Shown: piece by piece, positions 40,830 to 48,584 of the stretch
How positions within the stretch are numbered: position 1 is the stretch's first letter
Layout of the letters: every line of letters begins with the position of its first letter
The notes under the pieces: generated by a model
Seen by the model: the letters and a program-made list of their open reading frames with translations, nothing else
The model's database searches: none
What the model was told of the DNA's origin: nothing
From: Sinomonas terrae
GTDB taxonomy: Bacteria > Actinomycetota > Actinomycetes > Actinomycetales > Micrococcaceae
Reading direction: 5' to 3'
Assembly: GCF_022539255.1 (NCBI RefSeq)
Contig: NZ_JAKZBV010000001.1
Span: 2,232,001 to 2,296,000 of the forward strand
Length of the DNA stretch: 64,000 nucleotides
Translations under genes and position numbers: made by a program

Positions 40830-41039
40830 CTATTCCGCCTTCCTTAGGGATCTCGGAGCTGACCAGGGCAGCGGACCGGCAGTCCGAGATCAGGGCGTAA
40901 TCCGAGATGGGGCAAGGTTCCATCTATTCCGCCTTCCTTAGGGATCTCGGAGCTGACCAGGGCAGCGGACCGGCAGTCCGAGATCAGGGCGTAATCCGAG
41001 ATGGGGCAAGGTTCCATCTATTCCGCCTTAGGGATCTCG
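40762..41039. repeat. 94-bp tandem repeat, three units
   Basis: The units are 40762-40855, 40856-40949 and 40950-41039. The first two are 94 bp and essentially identical. The third is 90 bp because it lacks four bases in CCGCCTTCCTTAGGG. Each unit contains, on the minus strand, GGCGGAATAGATGGAACC, that is, the ribosome binding region and start codon of the truncated GH15 gene plus about 22 codons. The array probably arose by slippage or unequal exchange. Confidence 0.9.
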
Positions 41040-41301
41040 CTCGCGGCAGATCTGTGGCCCAAGCCCGCTGCACCGCGCCCGGAATGCCAGACTGCACCCG
41101 CAGGTGTCGTCCGCCGCGTAATTCCTCACTCGTAGGTCGGTTCTCGCCACGGATTTCCCCACCTTGAGCGGTGGTTCGCCACGGAATTCCCATGGGGATG
41201 ACGTCACGCGCCGCCGGTGCCTTGTCCGAGAGCCTTGCCTCGGGTCCGATGGTCGGGCCGGAGGCGGGGTTCGTGGTTTGGCGCGTAGGAGTGTGGCAGC
41301 G

Positions 41302-42825
41302 ATGGATCTGATCGAACTGTTCATGCACTGGGACGCGGGCCGCTCGAAGAGCGAGCTGGCAGTGTCGTTGGGCATGGACCGCAAGACTGTGGCGAAGTAC
41401 CTTGCCCCGGCCGAGGCCGAGGGCCTGTCCCCGGGGCTCGGGCTGAACGCCGAGGAGTGGCGGGACATGGTCGCGGGCTGGTTCCCGACGGTGGTGGACG
41501 GGAGGCTGCGGCAGGTCTCCTGGCCGGAGTTCGACGCCCGCATCGAGTGGGTCAGGGAGCAGCTGGAGGCCGGGGTCGCCGGGGCCGTGGTCCACCAGCG
41601 CCTCGTGGACGAGCACGGGGTGAACGCCTCGCAGCGCTCGTTCTACCGCTGGCTGGCCGCGACCCTGCCCGATGCCGGGCGGGCGGGGCGGAAGCCCACG
41701 GTGCTCAAGCCCCCGTCCGCGCCGGGAGAGCTCGGCGAGGTCGACTATGGCATGCTCGGGCACTGGCGCGACCCGGAGACCGGCAGGGGCCACCGGGTGT
41801 GGGCGTTCGTGCTCACGCTGCCGTTCTCGAAGCTGCCCTTCGTCTATCCCACGACCCGGATGGACCAGACGGTGTGGACGAACGCGCACGTGGCCGCGTT
41901 CGAGCTCTTCGAGGGCGTCCCGCGCCGGATCACCTCGGACAACCTCAAGGCCGGGGTCATCAGGCCCGACCTCTACGACCCCAAGCTCAACCGGGCCTAC
42001 GCCGAGCTGGCCGAGCACTACGGGACCCTGCTGGACCCGGCCAGGGGGAACAGGCCCAAGGACAAGCCGCACGTGGAGCGGATGGTCCAGTACGTGCGCG
42101 GCTCGTTCTGGGCCGGCAGGTCCTTCACCTCGATGGCGCAGATGCGCGCCGAGGCCGTGCGGTGGTGCCGCGACGTCGCCGGGGCCCACAAGCCCAGGGC
42201 CCTGGCCGGGCAGACGTCCTGGGAGGTCCTGGCCGCGGTGGAGCGCCCGGCCCTGGTCCCGCTGCCGCCCCGCAGGCTCGAGCCCGCCGAGTGGCGCACC
42301 GCCATGGTCGGATCGGACTGCCACGCCTCGGTCAAGGGGGTGCTCTACTCGGTGCCCTACCAGCTCGTCGGGACCCGCCTGGACGTGCGGCTGAGCGGCA
42401 CGACGGTCGAGTTCCACCTCGACGGGGCGATCGCGAAGGTCCACCCCAGGATCGCCAAGGGACGCCAGACCGACCTGTCCGACTACCCGCCCGCGGCCGC
42501 AGGGTTCTTCACCCGGGACGCGGCATGGTGCCGGGAGAATTCTTCCCTGATCGGCCCTGCCGCCGCGGCCCTGGTCGAGGGGCTGCTGGAGGAGCCGGCG
42601 GTGCACCGGATCCGCGCCGCGCAGGGCATCATCCGCCTCGCCGGCACCCACCGCCCCGAGGCGGTGGAGACCGCCTGCGCCGCGGCGATCGCGGCCGGGG
42701 ACCCGACCCTGAAGACCGTCCGGGGCCTCCTGACCGCAGGCGTGACCGTCCTGCCCGTGCGCTCCAACGGCGACAACGGCGCCGGCGCCTACCTCCGCGG
42801 CCCCGGCGCCTTCACCGCCAGCTGA
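41302..42825 (+). CDS. istA: IS21 transposase IstA
   Basis: The 507-aa protein has an N-terminal HTH (GRSKSELAVSLGMDRKTV) and an integrase core with the DDE residues around GEVDYGMLGHW, TSDNLKAGVIRP and NRPKDKPHVERMV. The C-terminal beta-barrel segment (VKGVLYSVPYQLVG) is typical of IS21. I chose ATG 41302. A longer frame from 41164 would include terminal repeat sequence. Confidence 0.93.
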   Translation: MDLIELFMHWDAGRSKSELAVSLGMDRKTVAKYLAPAEAEGLSPGLGLNAEEWRDMVAGWFPTVVDGRLRQVSWPEFDARIEWVREQLEAGVAGAVVHQRLVDEHGVNASQRSFYRWLAATLPDAGRAGRKPTVLKPPSAPGELGEVDYGMLGHWRDPETGRGHRVWAFVLTLPFSKLPFVYPTTRMDQTVWTNAHVAAFELFEGVPRRITSDNLKAGVIRPDLYDPKLNRAYAELAEHYGTLLDPARGNRPKDKPHVERMVQYVRGSFWAGRSFTSMAQMRAEAVRWCRDVAGAHKPRALAGQTSWEVLAAVERPALVPLPPRRLEPAEWRTAMVGSDCHASVKGVLYSVPYQLVGTRLDVRLSGTTVEFHLDGAIAKVHPRIAKGRQTDLSDYPPAAAGFFTRDAAWCRENSSLIGPAAAALVEGLLEEPAVHRIRAAQGIIRLAGTHRPEAVETACAAAIAAGDPTLKTVRGLLTAGVTVLPVRSNGDNGAGAYLRGPGAFTAS

Positions 42826-42906
42826 ACCCCGCAGACGCGAACGCATGCCCCCGGCCGGCGTGCCGGCCGGGGGCGCGCGCCCATCACGACGAAGAGGAGA
42901 ACCACC

Positions 42907-43692
42907 ATGACCACCACGCCCAGCACCGCCCCGGCCCTTCCAAGCCCCGCGGGAGCCGACCGCACCCAGCTCGCCGCCTCCCTGCGCACCCTGCGCCTCT
43001 CCGGGATGCTCGACTCCCTCGAGAACCGGCTCGCCCAAGCCGCCGAGGGCCAGCTCGGGTTCCTGGACTTCCTCCAGGCCCTGTGCCTGGACGAGATCAA
43101 CCGCCGCGACTCCGCGGCATTGGAGCGGCGCACCAGGGCCGCGAAGTTCGAATCCGACGGCAGGATCGAGAACTTCGACTTCACCGCCGACCCCGGCATC
43201 CCCGCCGCCCGGATCCGCGACCTCGCCAACGCCGAATGGGTCCGCACCGGCCAGCACGTGATCATCAGCGGCGCCGTCGGCTCCGGCAAGACCCACATCG
43301 CCACCGCGTTCGGGCACCAGGCCATCCGGGCCGGGCACACCGTCCGGTTCGCCGCCACCTCCCGGGTCCTGGCCGACCTCGCCGGCGGGCACGCGGACGG
43401 GAGCTGGGCCCATCGCCTGCGCGCCTACACCAAGCCCGACCTGCTGATCCTGGACGACTTCGCGATGCGCGAGTTCACCCCGGCCCAGGGCGACGACCTC
43501 TACGAGATCGTCAACGAGCGCCCCGCCCGCTCCATCGTCGTCACCACCAACCGGGCACCCCAGGAGTGGTACCCCCTGTTCCCGAACCAGGTCGTCGCCG
43601 AGTCCCTCCTGGACCGGCTCGTCAACAACGCCTACCAGATCACCATCCAGGCCGGCTCCTACCGGGCGCGGCGACGACCCGCCACGCACTGA
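42907..43692 (+). CDS. istB: IS21 helper ATPase IstB
   Basis: The 261-aa AAA+ protein has Walker A (ISGAVGSGKTHIATA), Walker B (LLILDDFAMREF) and a sensor region (SIVVTTNRAPQEW), all as in IstB, the DnaC-like regulator of IstA. The N-terminal region (LRTLRLSGMLDSLENRLAQA) is typical. A ribosome binding site, AAGAGGAG, precedes the ATG. Confidence 0.95.
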   Translation: MTTTPSTAPALPSPAGADRTQLAASLRTLRLSGMLDSLENRLAQAAEGQLGFLDFLQALCLDEINRRDSAALERRTRAAKFESDGRIENFDFTADPGIPAARIRDLANAEWVRTGQHVIISGAVGSGKTHIATAFGHQAIRAGHTVRFAATSRVLADLAGGHADGSWAHRLRAYTKPDLLILDDFAMREFTPAQGDDLYEIVNERPARSIVVTTNRAPQEWYPLFPNQVVAESLLDRLVNNAYQITIQAGSYRARRRPATH

Positions 43693-43914
43693 CCCAGAAC
43701 AGGACAGAAACGCCTGCCCTAAACAGGCGCCGCCAAAGCCGTCAGCGAGGCACTCTCAGGGCTCCCTGCTCACGCCGTCGTCCGGCTACCATCGCATCAG
43801 GCACTGGGGAATTCCGTGGCGAAAGCCCTGGGGAATTCCGTGGCGGTCGACACGCAGGAGGACCGCGGCCGCCCCCATGCGGGCTGGTTCTCGGAGCCTA
43901 CCGATCGGGACCGC

Positions 43915-44238
43915 CTAGCGCAGGTACTCGGCGAATTCCCGCTCGAGGTGCTCCTTGGGACGAGCGCCGACCACAGAGACCCTCTGCACCCCGCCCTCGA
44001 ACAGAAGGACGGAGGGAATGGATGTGATTCCGTACCGGGCGGACGTCTCAGGGCTCTCGTCAACATTCACCTTCACCACCTCCACCTTTTCGCCGTGATC
44101 GGCCGCCAGCTGCTCCAGAACTGGGGAGAGCATGCGGCAGGGGCCGCACCACTCTGCCCAGAAATCCACGATCACCGGCTTGGCCGAGCCGAGCACCTCG
44201 GTGTCGAAGGACGCATCGGTCACTGATCTCGTTGCCAT
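43915..44238 (-). CDS. trxA: Thioredoxin
   Basis: The 107-aa protein has the thioredoxin fold and the active site VDFWAEWCGPCRML, with the cis-Pro segment ITSIPSVLLFEGG. It reduces protein disulfides in the cytoplasm. It is the last gene of the mobile element, 305 bp from attR, and probably a cargo copy besides the chromosomal thioredoxin. It may work with the flavin disulfide reductase or the AhpD-like protein of the element. A dyad lies in its promoter region. Confidence 0.95.
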   Translation of the reverse strand: MATRSVTDASFDTEVLGSAKPVIVDFWAEWCGPCRMLSPVLEQLAADHGEKVEVVKVNVDESPETSARYGITSIPSVLLFEGGVQRVSVVGARPKEHLEREFAEYLR

Positions 44239-44294
44239 GACTGTCTTCCCTTCCTCGGCGAGCTGTGCGCTTTGCCCTGCGGGGGGCAGCTTTC

Positions 44295-44339
44295 ACGGTA
44301 TGCCGCAAGGAGAGTCGAATCTGTGTCCACGCGTACACA
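44295..44339 (-). promoter_or_regulatory. Dyad and -10 element upstream of thioredoxin
   Basis: A perfect dyad, TGTGT-N8-ACACA (44322-44339), lies about 42 bp upstream of the start predicted from TACCGT (44295-44300, minus strand). Position and sequence resemble the Crp-type sites at 22403 and 33144, but the TGTG/CACA spacing is 10 and not 8, so a different protein could bind. The rest of 44240-44542 is non-coding, holding only this dyad, the arm-type words and attR. Confidence 0.35.
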
Positions 44340-44404
44340 AGGGAGATCCGCAAGCGGTGGGCTCGGGCTGCGAGCGGGTAGCCAATGGCCCTGAGCGCTG
44401 CTAA

Positions 44405-44425
44405 AAGTGCTAACTCAGGTGCTAA
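44405..44425. promoter_or_regulatory. Probable integrase arm-type sites, right end
   Basis: AAGTGCTAA (44405-44413) and AGGTGCTAA (44417-44425) repeat the word found twice beside attL. They lie 118-138 bp inside attR. Confidence 0.5.
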
Positions 44426-44542
44426 AGGTCGTGTACGTTGAGGTATCCGAACGTAATTATCCACAGGTTACATGGCGTGGATCGTTGATTTTCTGCGGCA
44501 GAACGCGCACCAGTGGTTTCGGGCGCGAGAGGGCGCGGAGGA

Positions 44543-44564
44543 GTTCAAGTCCCCCTCCGCGCAC
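44543..44564 (+). repeat. attR core (22-bp direct repeat with attL)
   Basis: Identical to 10707-10728. The sequence to its left is not tRNA, so only the tRNA 3' end is present. To its right AGTGGAATGCC leads into a terminator hairpin like that behind the second tRNA-Leu. This is the displaced 3' end of the first tRNA gene with its original terminator. Confidence 0.88.
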
Positions 44565-44569
44565 AGTGG

Positions 44570-44606
44570 AATGCCCCGGTCTTTCGACCGGGGCATTCGC
44601 GTTTTT
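44570..44606 (+). terminator. Original terminator of tRNA-Leu copy 1
   Basis: An 11-bp perfect stem, AATGCCCCGGT/ACCGGGGCATT, with a CTTTCG loop is followed by CGCG and five T. Integration of the element has separated it from its tRNA gene by 33.8 kb. Confidence 0.85.
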
Positions 44607-44727
44607 CAGACGGTTCCGGTCGCCTCGCCGCGGAGCCGGATGGCGGAAGAAGACACCGGAATGGTGTAGAGTATTTACTCGTTGCCCCGGAGAAACACCG
44701 AGTGCGTGATGACTCCGGCGACCACCT

Positions 44728-44811
44728 GCGCGGGTGGCGGAATGGCAGACGCGCTAGCTTGAGGTGCTAGTGCCCGATTAGGGCGTGGGGGTTCAAGTCC
44801 CCCTCCGCGCA
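44728..44811 (+). tRNA. tRNA-Leu(GAG), copy 2
   Basis: Identical over all 84 nt to the copy at 10644-10727. Its upstream region also resembles that of copy 1 (TTACTCG-TGCCC and the CACCTGCGCGGG junction), so the two were tandem duplicates before the element inserted. It is followed by its own terminator. Confidence 0.95.
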
Positions 44812-44815
44812 CAGT

Positions 44816-44855
44816 CGAATGCCCCCGGTTCTGAGACCGGGGGCATTCGTTTTTT
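44816..44855 (+). terminator. Terminator of tRNA-Leu copy 2
   Basis: A 14-bp perfect stem, CGAATGCCCCCGGT/ACCGGGGGCATTCG, with a TCTGAG loop and six T after it. A classical intrinsic terminator. Confidence 0.9.
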
Positions 44856-44883
44856 CCCAGAGAGGGAACGGTGCCCGCCGGCA

Positions 44884-45807
44884 TCAGAGCCGGGCGACAG
44901 TCCCGCTGAAGTGTCGCCGCCCCGACGACGGGCTCCACCCCACGAATTCCGACCGTTCCCACACGCCGTCGTCGTCGGCGAGGTCCTTGATGTTGAGGCA
45001 CACTCGTGTTGGAAGGAAAACGGGCGCCTCGAACGTCACAGCCCACTCGAAGGTGTCGCCCTTCTGCGGCCCCACCTCGGCCAGAGCACGCGAGGCCGTG
45101 TACATTCCGTGCGCGATTGAACGCCGCATGCCGAGGGCACGAGCCGAAATGGAGCTCAGGTGGATCGGGTTGAAGTCGCCCGAGACGGCGGCGTACTCGC
45201 GGCCGGTCTCGGAGCCAAGACGCCACAGGGCCGTCGGAAGAGGCGCGCGGAACTCACCGCGCTCGCCGTTCAGTCCGGGCTTGTCGAGGCCCGGCAGGTA
45301 GACGCCTTTGGCGAGATAGGTCGATATGCCGCGCCACGCGACGTCGTCGTTCCCTGCGTGGTGCACCTCGACGACGAGCTCGACCTGGGTCCCTGAGCGA
45401 TGGCCCGTAAGGTTCTCGGCCCAGGCCGTGACTTCGAGGAGGTCGCCGTAGAAGATCGGGACACGGTATTCGACGTGATTGCTCAAATGCACCATGCCGA
45501 GCAGAGGGAGCGGGAAGTCGTCCCGGCCCATGACTGACATCGCCGCCGGAAATGCGAGCGTATGGATGTAGCCCGCGGGTGCCATATCGCGCTTCGTCTC
45601 GCCTAGGAGCGCCTGATACTCGGTCATCCTGTTCAGGTCAGGCCGTACGCCGGAGATGTGATGCCGTGCCTTGGGAAGGGACGCTCTCGCGGTCGCCTTG
45701 CCCACGAGCTTCTTCGCTGCGTCGCGGGCTGCAGCGACATACAGCCTCGACAGCGAGGGCATCTCGGGGAGCTCGACAGTCTCGAGACCACGAGCTGGCG
45801 CGCTCAC
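44884..45807 (-). CDS. MaoC-family dehydratase (double hotdog)
   Basis: The 307-aa protein has two hotdog domains. The C-terminal one contains the hydratase motif YAAVSGDFNPIHLSSISA followed by RRSIAHGMYTASRAL, with the Asp and His used to hydrate enoyl-CoA. The N-terminal domain (DLNRMTEYQALLGE, HLSNHVEYRVPIFYGDLLEV) has lost the motif, as usual for this arrangement. It works with the reductase and thiolase upstream in acyl-CoA metabolism. The start overlaps the reductase stop by 4 bp. Confidence 0.9.
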   Translation of the reverse strand: MSAPARGLETVELPEMPSLSRLYVAAARDAAKKLVGKATARASLPKARHHISGVRPDLNRMTEYQALLGETKRDMAPAGYIHTLAFPAAMSVMGRDDFPLPLLGMVHLSNHVEYRVPIFYGDLLEVTAWAENLTGHRSGTQVELVVEVHHAGNDDVAWRGISTYLAKGVYLPGLDKPGLNGERGEFRAPLPTALWRLGSETGREYAAVSGDFNPIHLSSISARALGMRRSIAHGMYTASRALAEVGPQKGDTFEWAVTFEAPVFLPTRVCLNIKDLADDDGVWERSEFVGWSPSSGRRHFSGTVARL

Positions 45808-47183
45808 TGGCCCATCCAGTTCTGACCGCAGACGCGCAGCACGTTTCCGGAGATGCCGGCAGCGCCGTCCGAGGCGAGGAAGGCAATGGCCTCGGCGACG
45901 TCCTGGGGGCGGCCGCCCTGCTGGAGCGAGTTGAGACGGCGGGCCACCTCGCGCATAGCGAAGGGAATCCTGGCTGTCATCTCAGTCTCGATGAACCCCG
46001 GGGCGACGGCGTTGGCCGTCCCGCCGCGCGCTGCCAGCCGTGCCGCCGTCGAACGCACCATGCCGATCACGCCCGCCTTGGACGCAGCGTAGTTCGTCTG
46101 GCCGCGGTTCCCGGCGATCCCGCTTGTCGACGAGACAGAGACGATGTGCGCACCGTCGCCGAAACCCTCGGAGGCCAAGAGCGAGTCGTTGATCCGCAGC
46201 TGGGCGGCAATATTGACCTCGATCACCGAGTCCCATTTCGCCGCATCCATGTTGGCGAGCAGCTTGTCGCGCGTGATCCCCGCGTTGTGGACCACGATGT
46301 CCAAGCGCCCGTGGCGGCTGAGGGAGTGCTGGAGAATCTGCTCCCCGGCGTCCGGCCGGGTGATGTCGAGCTGGAGCGCCGTGCCGTGAACCTCATTGGC
46401 CACCTGGACCAGGGACTCCCCGGCTGCCGGAACATCCACCGCCACGACCTTCGCACCGTCCCGTGCGAGCGTCTTGGCGATCGCCGCCCCGATGTTGCGC
46501 GCGGCACCCGTCACGACCGCGACCTTCCCGTCAAGCGGGCGCTCGGGGTCGGCGGGCAGCTCACCCGCGGACGTACCCACAGTGAGGAACTGGCCGTCGA
46601 CGAACGCCGAGCGACCCGAGAGCAGGAAGCGCAGCGACCCGAGCACGCTCGGGGCGTCGGCGCGGACATCCTCGGCGAGCAGAATGCCGTTGCCTGTGGC
46701 TCCTGCACGGAGTTCCCTCGCGAGCGAGCGGAGGGCGCCCTCGACTCCTTGACGCGCAGCTCCCAGCGCCGGCTCATCCTGGGTCGATGCCCGCCGGGAC
46801 AGCGTTATGACGCGACCGGAGGGGGCAAGGGACCGAAGCGCATGCCCCGCCGCGAGCAAGGGAGCGCTCAGGTCTTCGGGGCGCTCGATCCCGTCCAGCA
46901 CGAGCACGATCGCGCCGATCTTTGGCGAGCGCGCGCCGTCGTCCGCTGCTCGGGGCGCGGCCACGTTCGGGGCCCCCTCGCGCCGAACCTCGACTCCCCA
47001 GCTTGAAAGGGCAGCTTCAAGCATCCCGGCCGAGGGACCCGAGCCGATCAGGAGTGCCGGTCCGGGCAGAAGGGGGTCGCCAGAACTGTAGCGGCGCAGC
47101 TCGACGGGCTGCGGCAGGCCGAGCCGCTTTGCCACGTCGCGGCCCCATCCGCGGCTCACCAGGGCTGTGTACTTGTCAGTCAC
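45804..47183 (-). CDS. 3-oxoacyl-CoA/ACP reductase, high-molecular-weight FabG type
   Basis: The 459-aa protein has a degenerate N-terminal Rossmann domain of about 210 residues and a functional C-terminal SDR domain: VAVVTGAARNIGAAIAKTLA, NAG in VVHNAGITRDKLLA, SVSSTSGIAGNRGQTNYAAS with the catalytic Ser, Tyr and Lys, and APGFIETEMTARIP. This is the layout of mycobacterial FabG4, which is NADH-dependent. It sits between the thiolase and MaoC genes as one operon for oxidation or synthesis of fatty acyl-CoA. Confidence 0.92.
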   Translation of the reverse strand: MTDKYTALVSRGWGRDVAKRLGLPQPVELRRYSSGDPLLPGPALLIGSGPSAGMLEAALSSWGVEVRREGAPNVAAPRAADDGARSPKIGAIVLVLDGIERPEDLSAPLLAAGHALRSLAPSGRVITLSRRASTQDEPALGAARQGVEGALRSLARELRAGATGNGILLAEDVRADAPSVLGSLRFLLSGRSAFVDGQFLTVGTSAGELPADPERPLDGKVAVVTGAARNIGAAIAKTLARDGAKVVAVDVPAAGESLVQVANEVHGTALQLDITRPDAGEQILQHSLSRHGRLDIVVHNAGITRDKLLANMDAAKWDSVIEVNIAAQLRINDSLLASEGFGDGAHIVSVSSTSGIAGNRGQTNYAASKAGVIGMVRSTAARLAARGGTANAVAPGFIETEMTARIPFAMREVARRLNSLQQGGRPQDVAEAIAFLASDGAAGISGNVLRVCGQNWMGQ

Positions 47184-47192
47184 TCTGCCCCC

Positions 47193-48494
47193 TCAGCGAG
47201 CCTCGAGCACGGCGGCCACGCCGAGCCCCCCGGCAGCACACACGGAGATGAGGCCACGGGCAGGACGCCCGCCGACGGACCCGCGCTCGTGAAGCTGCTT
47301 CGCAAGCGCAGCGACGATTCGTCCGCCGGTCGCGGCGAACGGGTGCCCAGCCGCGAGCGACGAACCGTTCACGTTGAGCTTGGCGCGGTCGACCTTTCCG
47401 AAAGCCCCGTCGAGGCCGAGCCGCTCACGGCAGAATTCCTCGTCCTCCCAAGCGGCGAGATGGCACAGCACGGTGGAGGCGAATGCCTCATGGATCTCGA
47501 AATAGTCGATGTCCTCGAACGTCAGGCCCAGCCGGCCGAGCAGGCGCGGCACTGCAAAGACCGGCGCCATGAGGAGCCCGTCCTTGCCGTGCACGAAGTC
47601 GACCGCGGCTGCTTCTCCGTCGACGAGATCTGCCAATATGGGCAAATCGCGCGATTGGGCCCACTCCTCCGAGGCAAGCAGGACGCTCGACGCGCCGTCG
47701 CTCAGCGGCGTGGAGTTGCCCGCCGTCATCGTGGCCCGATCCCCGAGCTGCCGCCCGAACACCGTCTTGAGGGATCCCAGCCTTTCCATCGATGTATCGG
47801 GTCGCAGGTTCGCGTCGCGGGTGAGACCGCGATACGGCGTGATGAGGTCGTCGAAGAACCCGCGCTCATACGCCTCGGCGAGGTTCCGGTGGCTCGCGAG
47901 GGCCAGCTCGTCCTGCGCCTCCCGGCTGATATCCCATTGCGCCGTTGTGAGCGCCTGGTGTTCGCCCATGGAAAGGCCGGTACGCGGCTCATTCGTGCCC
48001 GGGGCGACGGGCGCGACGTCCTTCGGACGAACCTTGGAAAGGGCCCTGAGCTTCTGCTGGGCGGTCTTCGCGCGACTGAGCTCGAGCAGGGCATGGCGGA
48101 GCCCCTCGCTCACCACGATCGGCGCGTCCGAAGCGCTGTCGACTCCGGCCGCCACCGCGGAATCGATGCGGCCGAGCTTGATCTTGTCCGAGAGGCCGAG
48201 CACCGTTTCGAGGCCCGTTGCACAGGCCTGCTGGACGTCATAGGCCGGCGTTTCGGACGAGAGCGCGGAGCCGAGGACAGCCTCACGCGTGAGATTGAAG
48301 TCGCGTGAATGCTTGAGGACGGCGCCCGCCGCCACCTCGCCGATCCGCTCGTCCTGCAGGCCATAGCGCGCCACCAGCCCGTCGAGGGCGGCCGTGAGCA
48401 TGTCTTGGTTCGAGGTCATGGCATAGGCGCCGTTCGCTCGGGCGAAGGGGATACGGTTGCCGCCGACGACGACGGCCTTGCGCAGCGTGGACAT
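47193..48494 (-). CDS. Acetyl-CoA C-acetyltransferase (thiolase)
   Basis: The 433-aa protein has the thiolase nucleophile Cys in DVQQACATGLETVLG, NSTPLSDGASSVLLASEEW, the His of EIHEAFASTVLCHLA and the C-terminal Cys of LISVCAAGGLGVAAVLEAR. It resembles the FadI/FadA-like thiolases paired with FabG4 and MaoC proteins. The start is one of two adjacent ATGs (48494 or 48497) directly after GGGAGG. The gene faces a TetR gene across a 33-bp operator. Confidence 0.92.
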   Translation of the reverse strand: MSTLRKAVVVGGNRIPFARANGAYAMTSNQDMLTAALDGLVARYGLQDERIGEVAAGAVLKHSRDFNLTREAVLGSALSSETPAYDVQQACATGLETVLGLSDKIKLGRIDSAVAAGVDSASDAPIVVSEGLRHALLELSRAKTAQQKLRALSKVRPKDVAPVAPGTNEPRTGLSMGEHQALTTAQWDISREAQDELALASHRNLAEAYERGFFDDLITPYRGLTRDANLRPDTSMERLGSLKTVFGRQLGDRATMTAGNSTPLSDGASSVLLASEEWAQSRDLPILADLVDGEAAAVDFVHGKDGLLMAPVFAVPRLLGRLGLTFEDIDYFEIHEAFASTVLCHLAAWEDEEFCRERLGLDGAFGKVDRAKLNVNGSSLAAGHPFAATGGRIVAALAKQLHERGSVGGRPARGLISVCAAGGLGVAAVLEAR

Positions 48495-48551
48495 CATGCC
48501 TCCCTGAAATAGACCGCACGCACGGGCGGCCAGAGGTGTGAGCTGAGTTAC

Positions 48552-48584
48552 CGATACCAAGCGTACCTGATACGCTGGGTATCG
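48552..48584. promoter_or_regulatory. TetR operator overlapping divergent promoters
   Basis: The arms CGATACCAAGCGTA and TACGCTGGGTATCG (one mismatch) flank CCTGA. On the plus strand TTACCG (48548-48553), a 17-bp spacer and TACGCT (48571-48576) form a promoter whose start falls on or next to the GTG of the TetR gene. The palindrome would be bound by that TetR protein, blocking both directions. Confidence 0.7.

Larger units (their letters stand above)
41105..43852 (+). mobile_element. IS21-family insertion sequence, 2748 bp
   Basis: The left end starts TGTCGTCCGCCGCGTAATTC. The right end, read inwards, starts TGTCGACCGCCACGGAATTC. Further GCCACGGAATTCCC copies lie inside each end, the multiple terminal repeats typical of IS21. 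The target duplication is CGCAGG (41099-41104 and 43853-43858). istA and istB are intact. It inserted between the 94-bp repeat array and the thioredoxin gene without breaking a gene. Confidence 0.92.
10707..44564. mobile_element. Integrative mobilizable element inserted in tRNA-Leu
   Basis: The element is bounded by identical 22-bp copies of the tRNA-Leu 3' end at 10707-10728 and 44543-44564, giving an excised circle of about 33.8 kb. A tyrosine integrase lies directly inside attL, followed by an XRE regulator, an excisionase-like protein and a MobF relaxase. No VirB4, VirD4 coupling protein or other mating-pore gene is seen, so transfer would depend on a helper. Cargo covers mercury and metal response, a radical SAM/methyltransferase operon, DUF427 proteins, flavin disulfide reductases, an extra Lgt and a thioredoxin. 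It also hosts one IS3 and one IS21 element. Confidence 0.88.

Noticed and set aside
40984..43689. Minus-strand open frame of about 900 codons across the IS21 element
   Set aside because: It is the antisense of istA/istB. The plus-strand products carry the IstA DDE residues and the IstB Walker motifs, while this frame is low-complexity Gly/Arg/Pro/Val with no family.
41457..44027. Long plus-strand open frame overlapping istA and istB
   Set aside because: A +1 shadow frame of the two IS21 genes with Arg/Gly/Pro-rich composition.
10729..44542. Self-transmissible ICE
   Set aside because: No VirB4, VirD4/TcpA, lytic transglycosylase or other mating-pore gene was found, only a relaxase. Mobilizable element is the safer call.
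44521..44567. A third tRNA-Leu gene
   Set aside because: Only the 3' end (T-arm and acceptor) is present. The upstream sequence does not fold as a tRNA, so it is the attR fragment.
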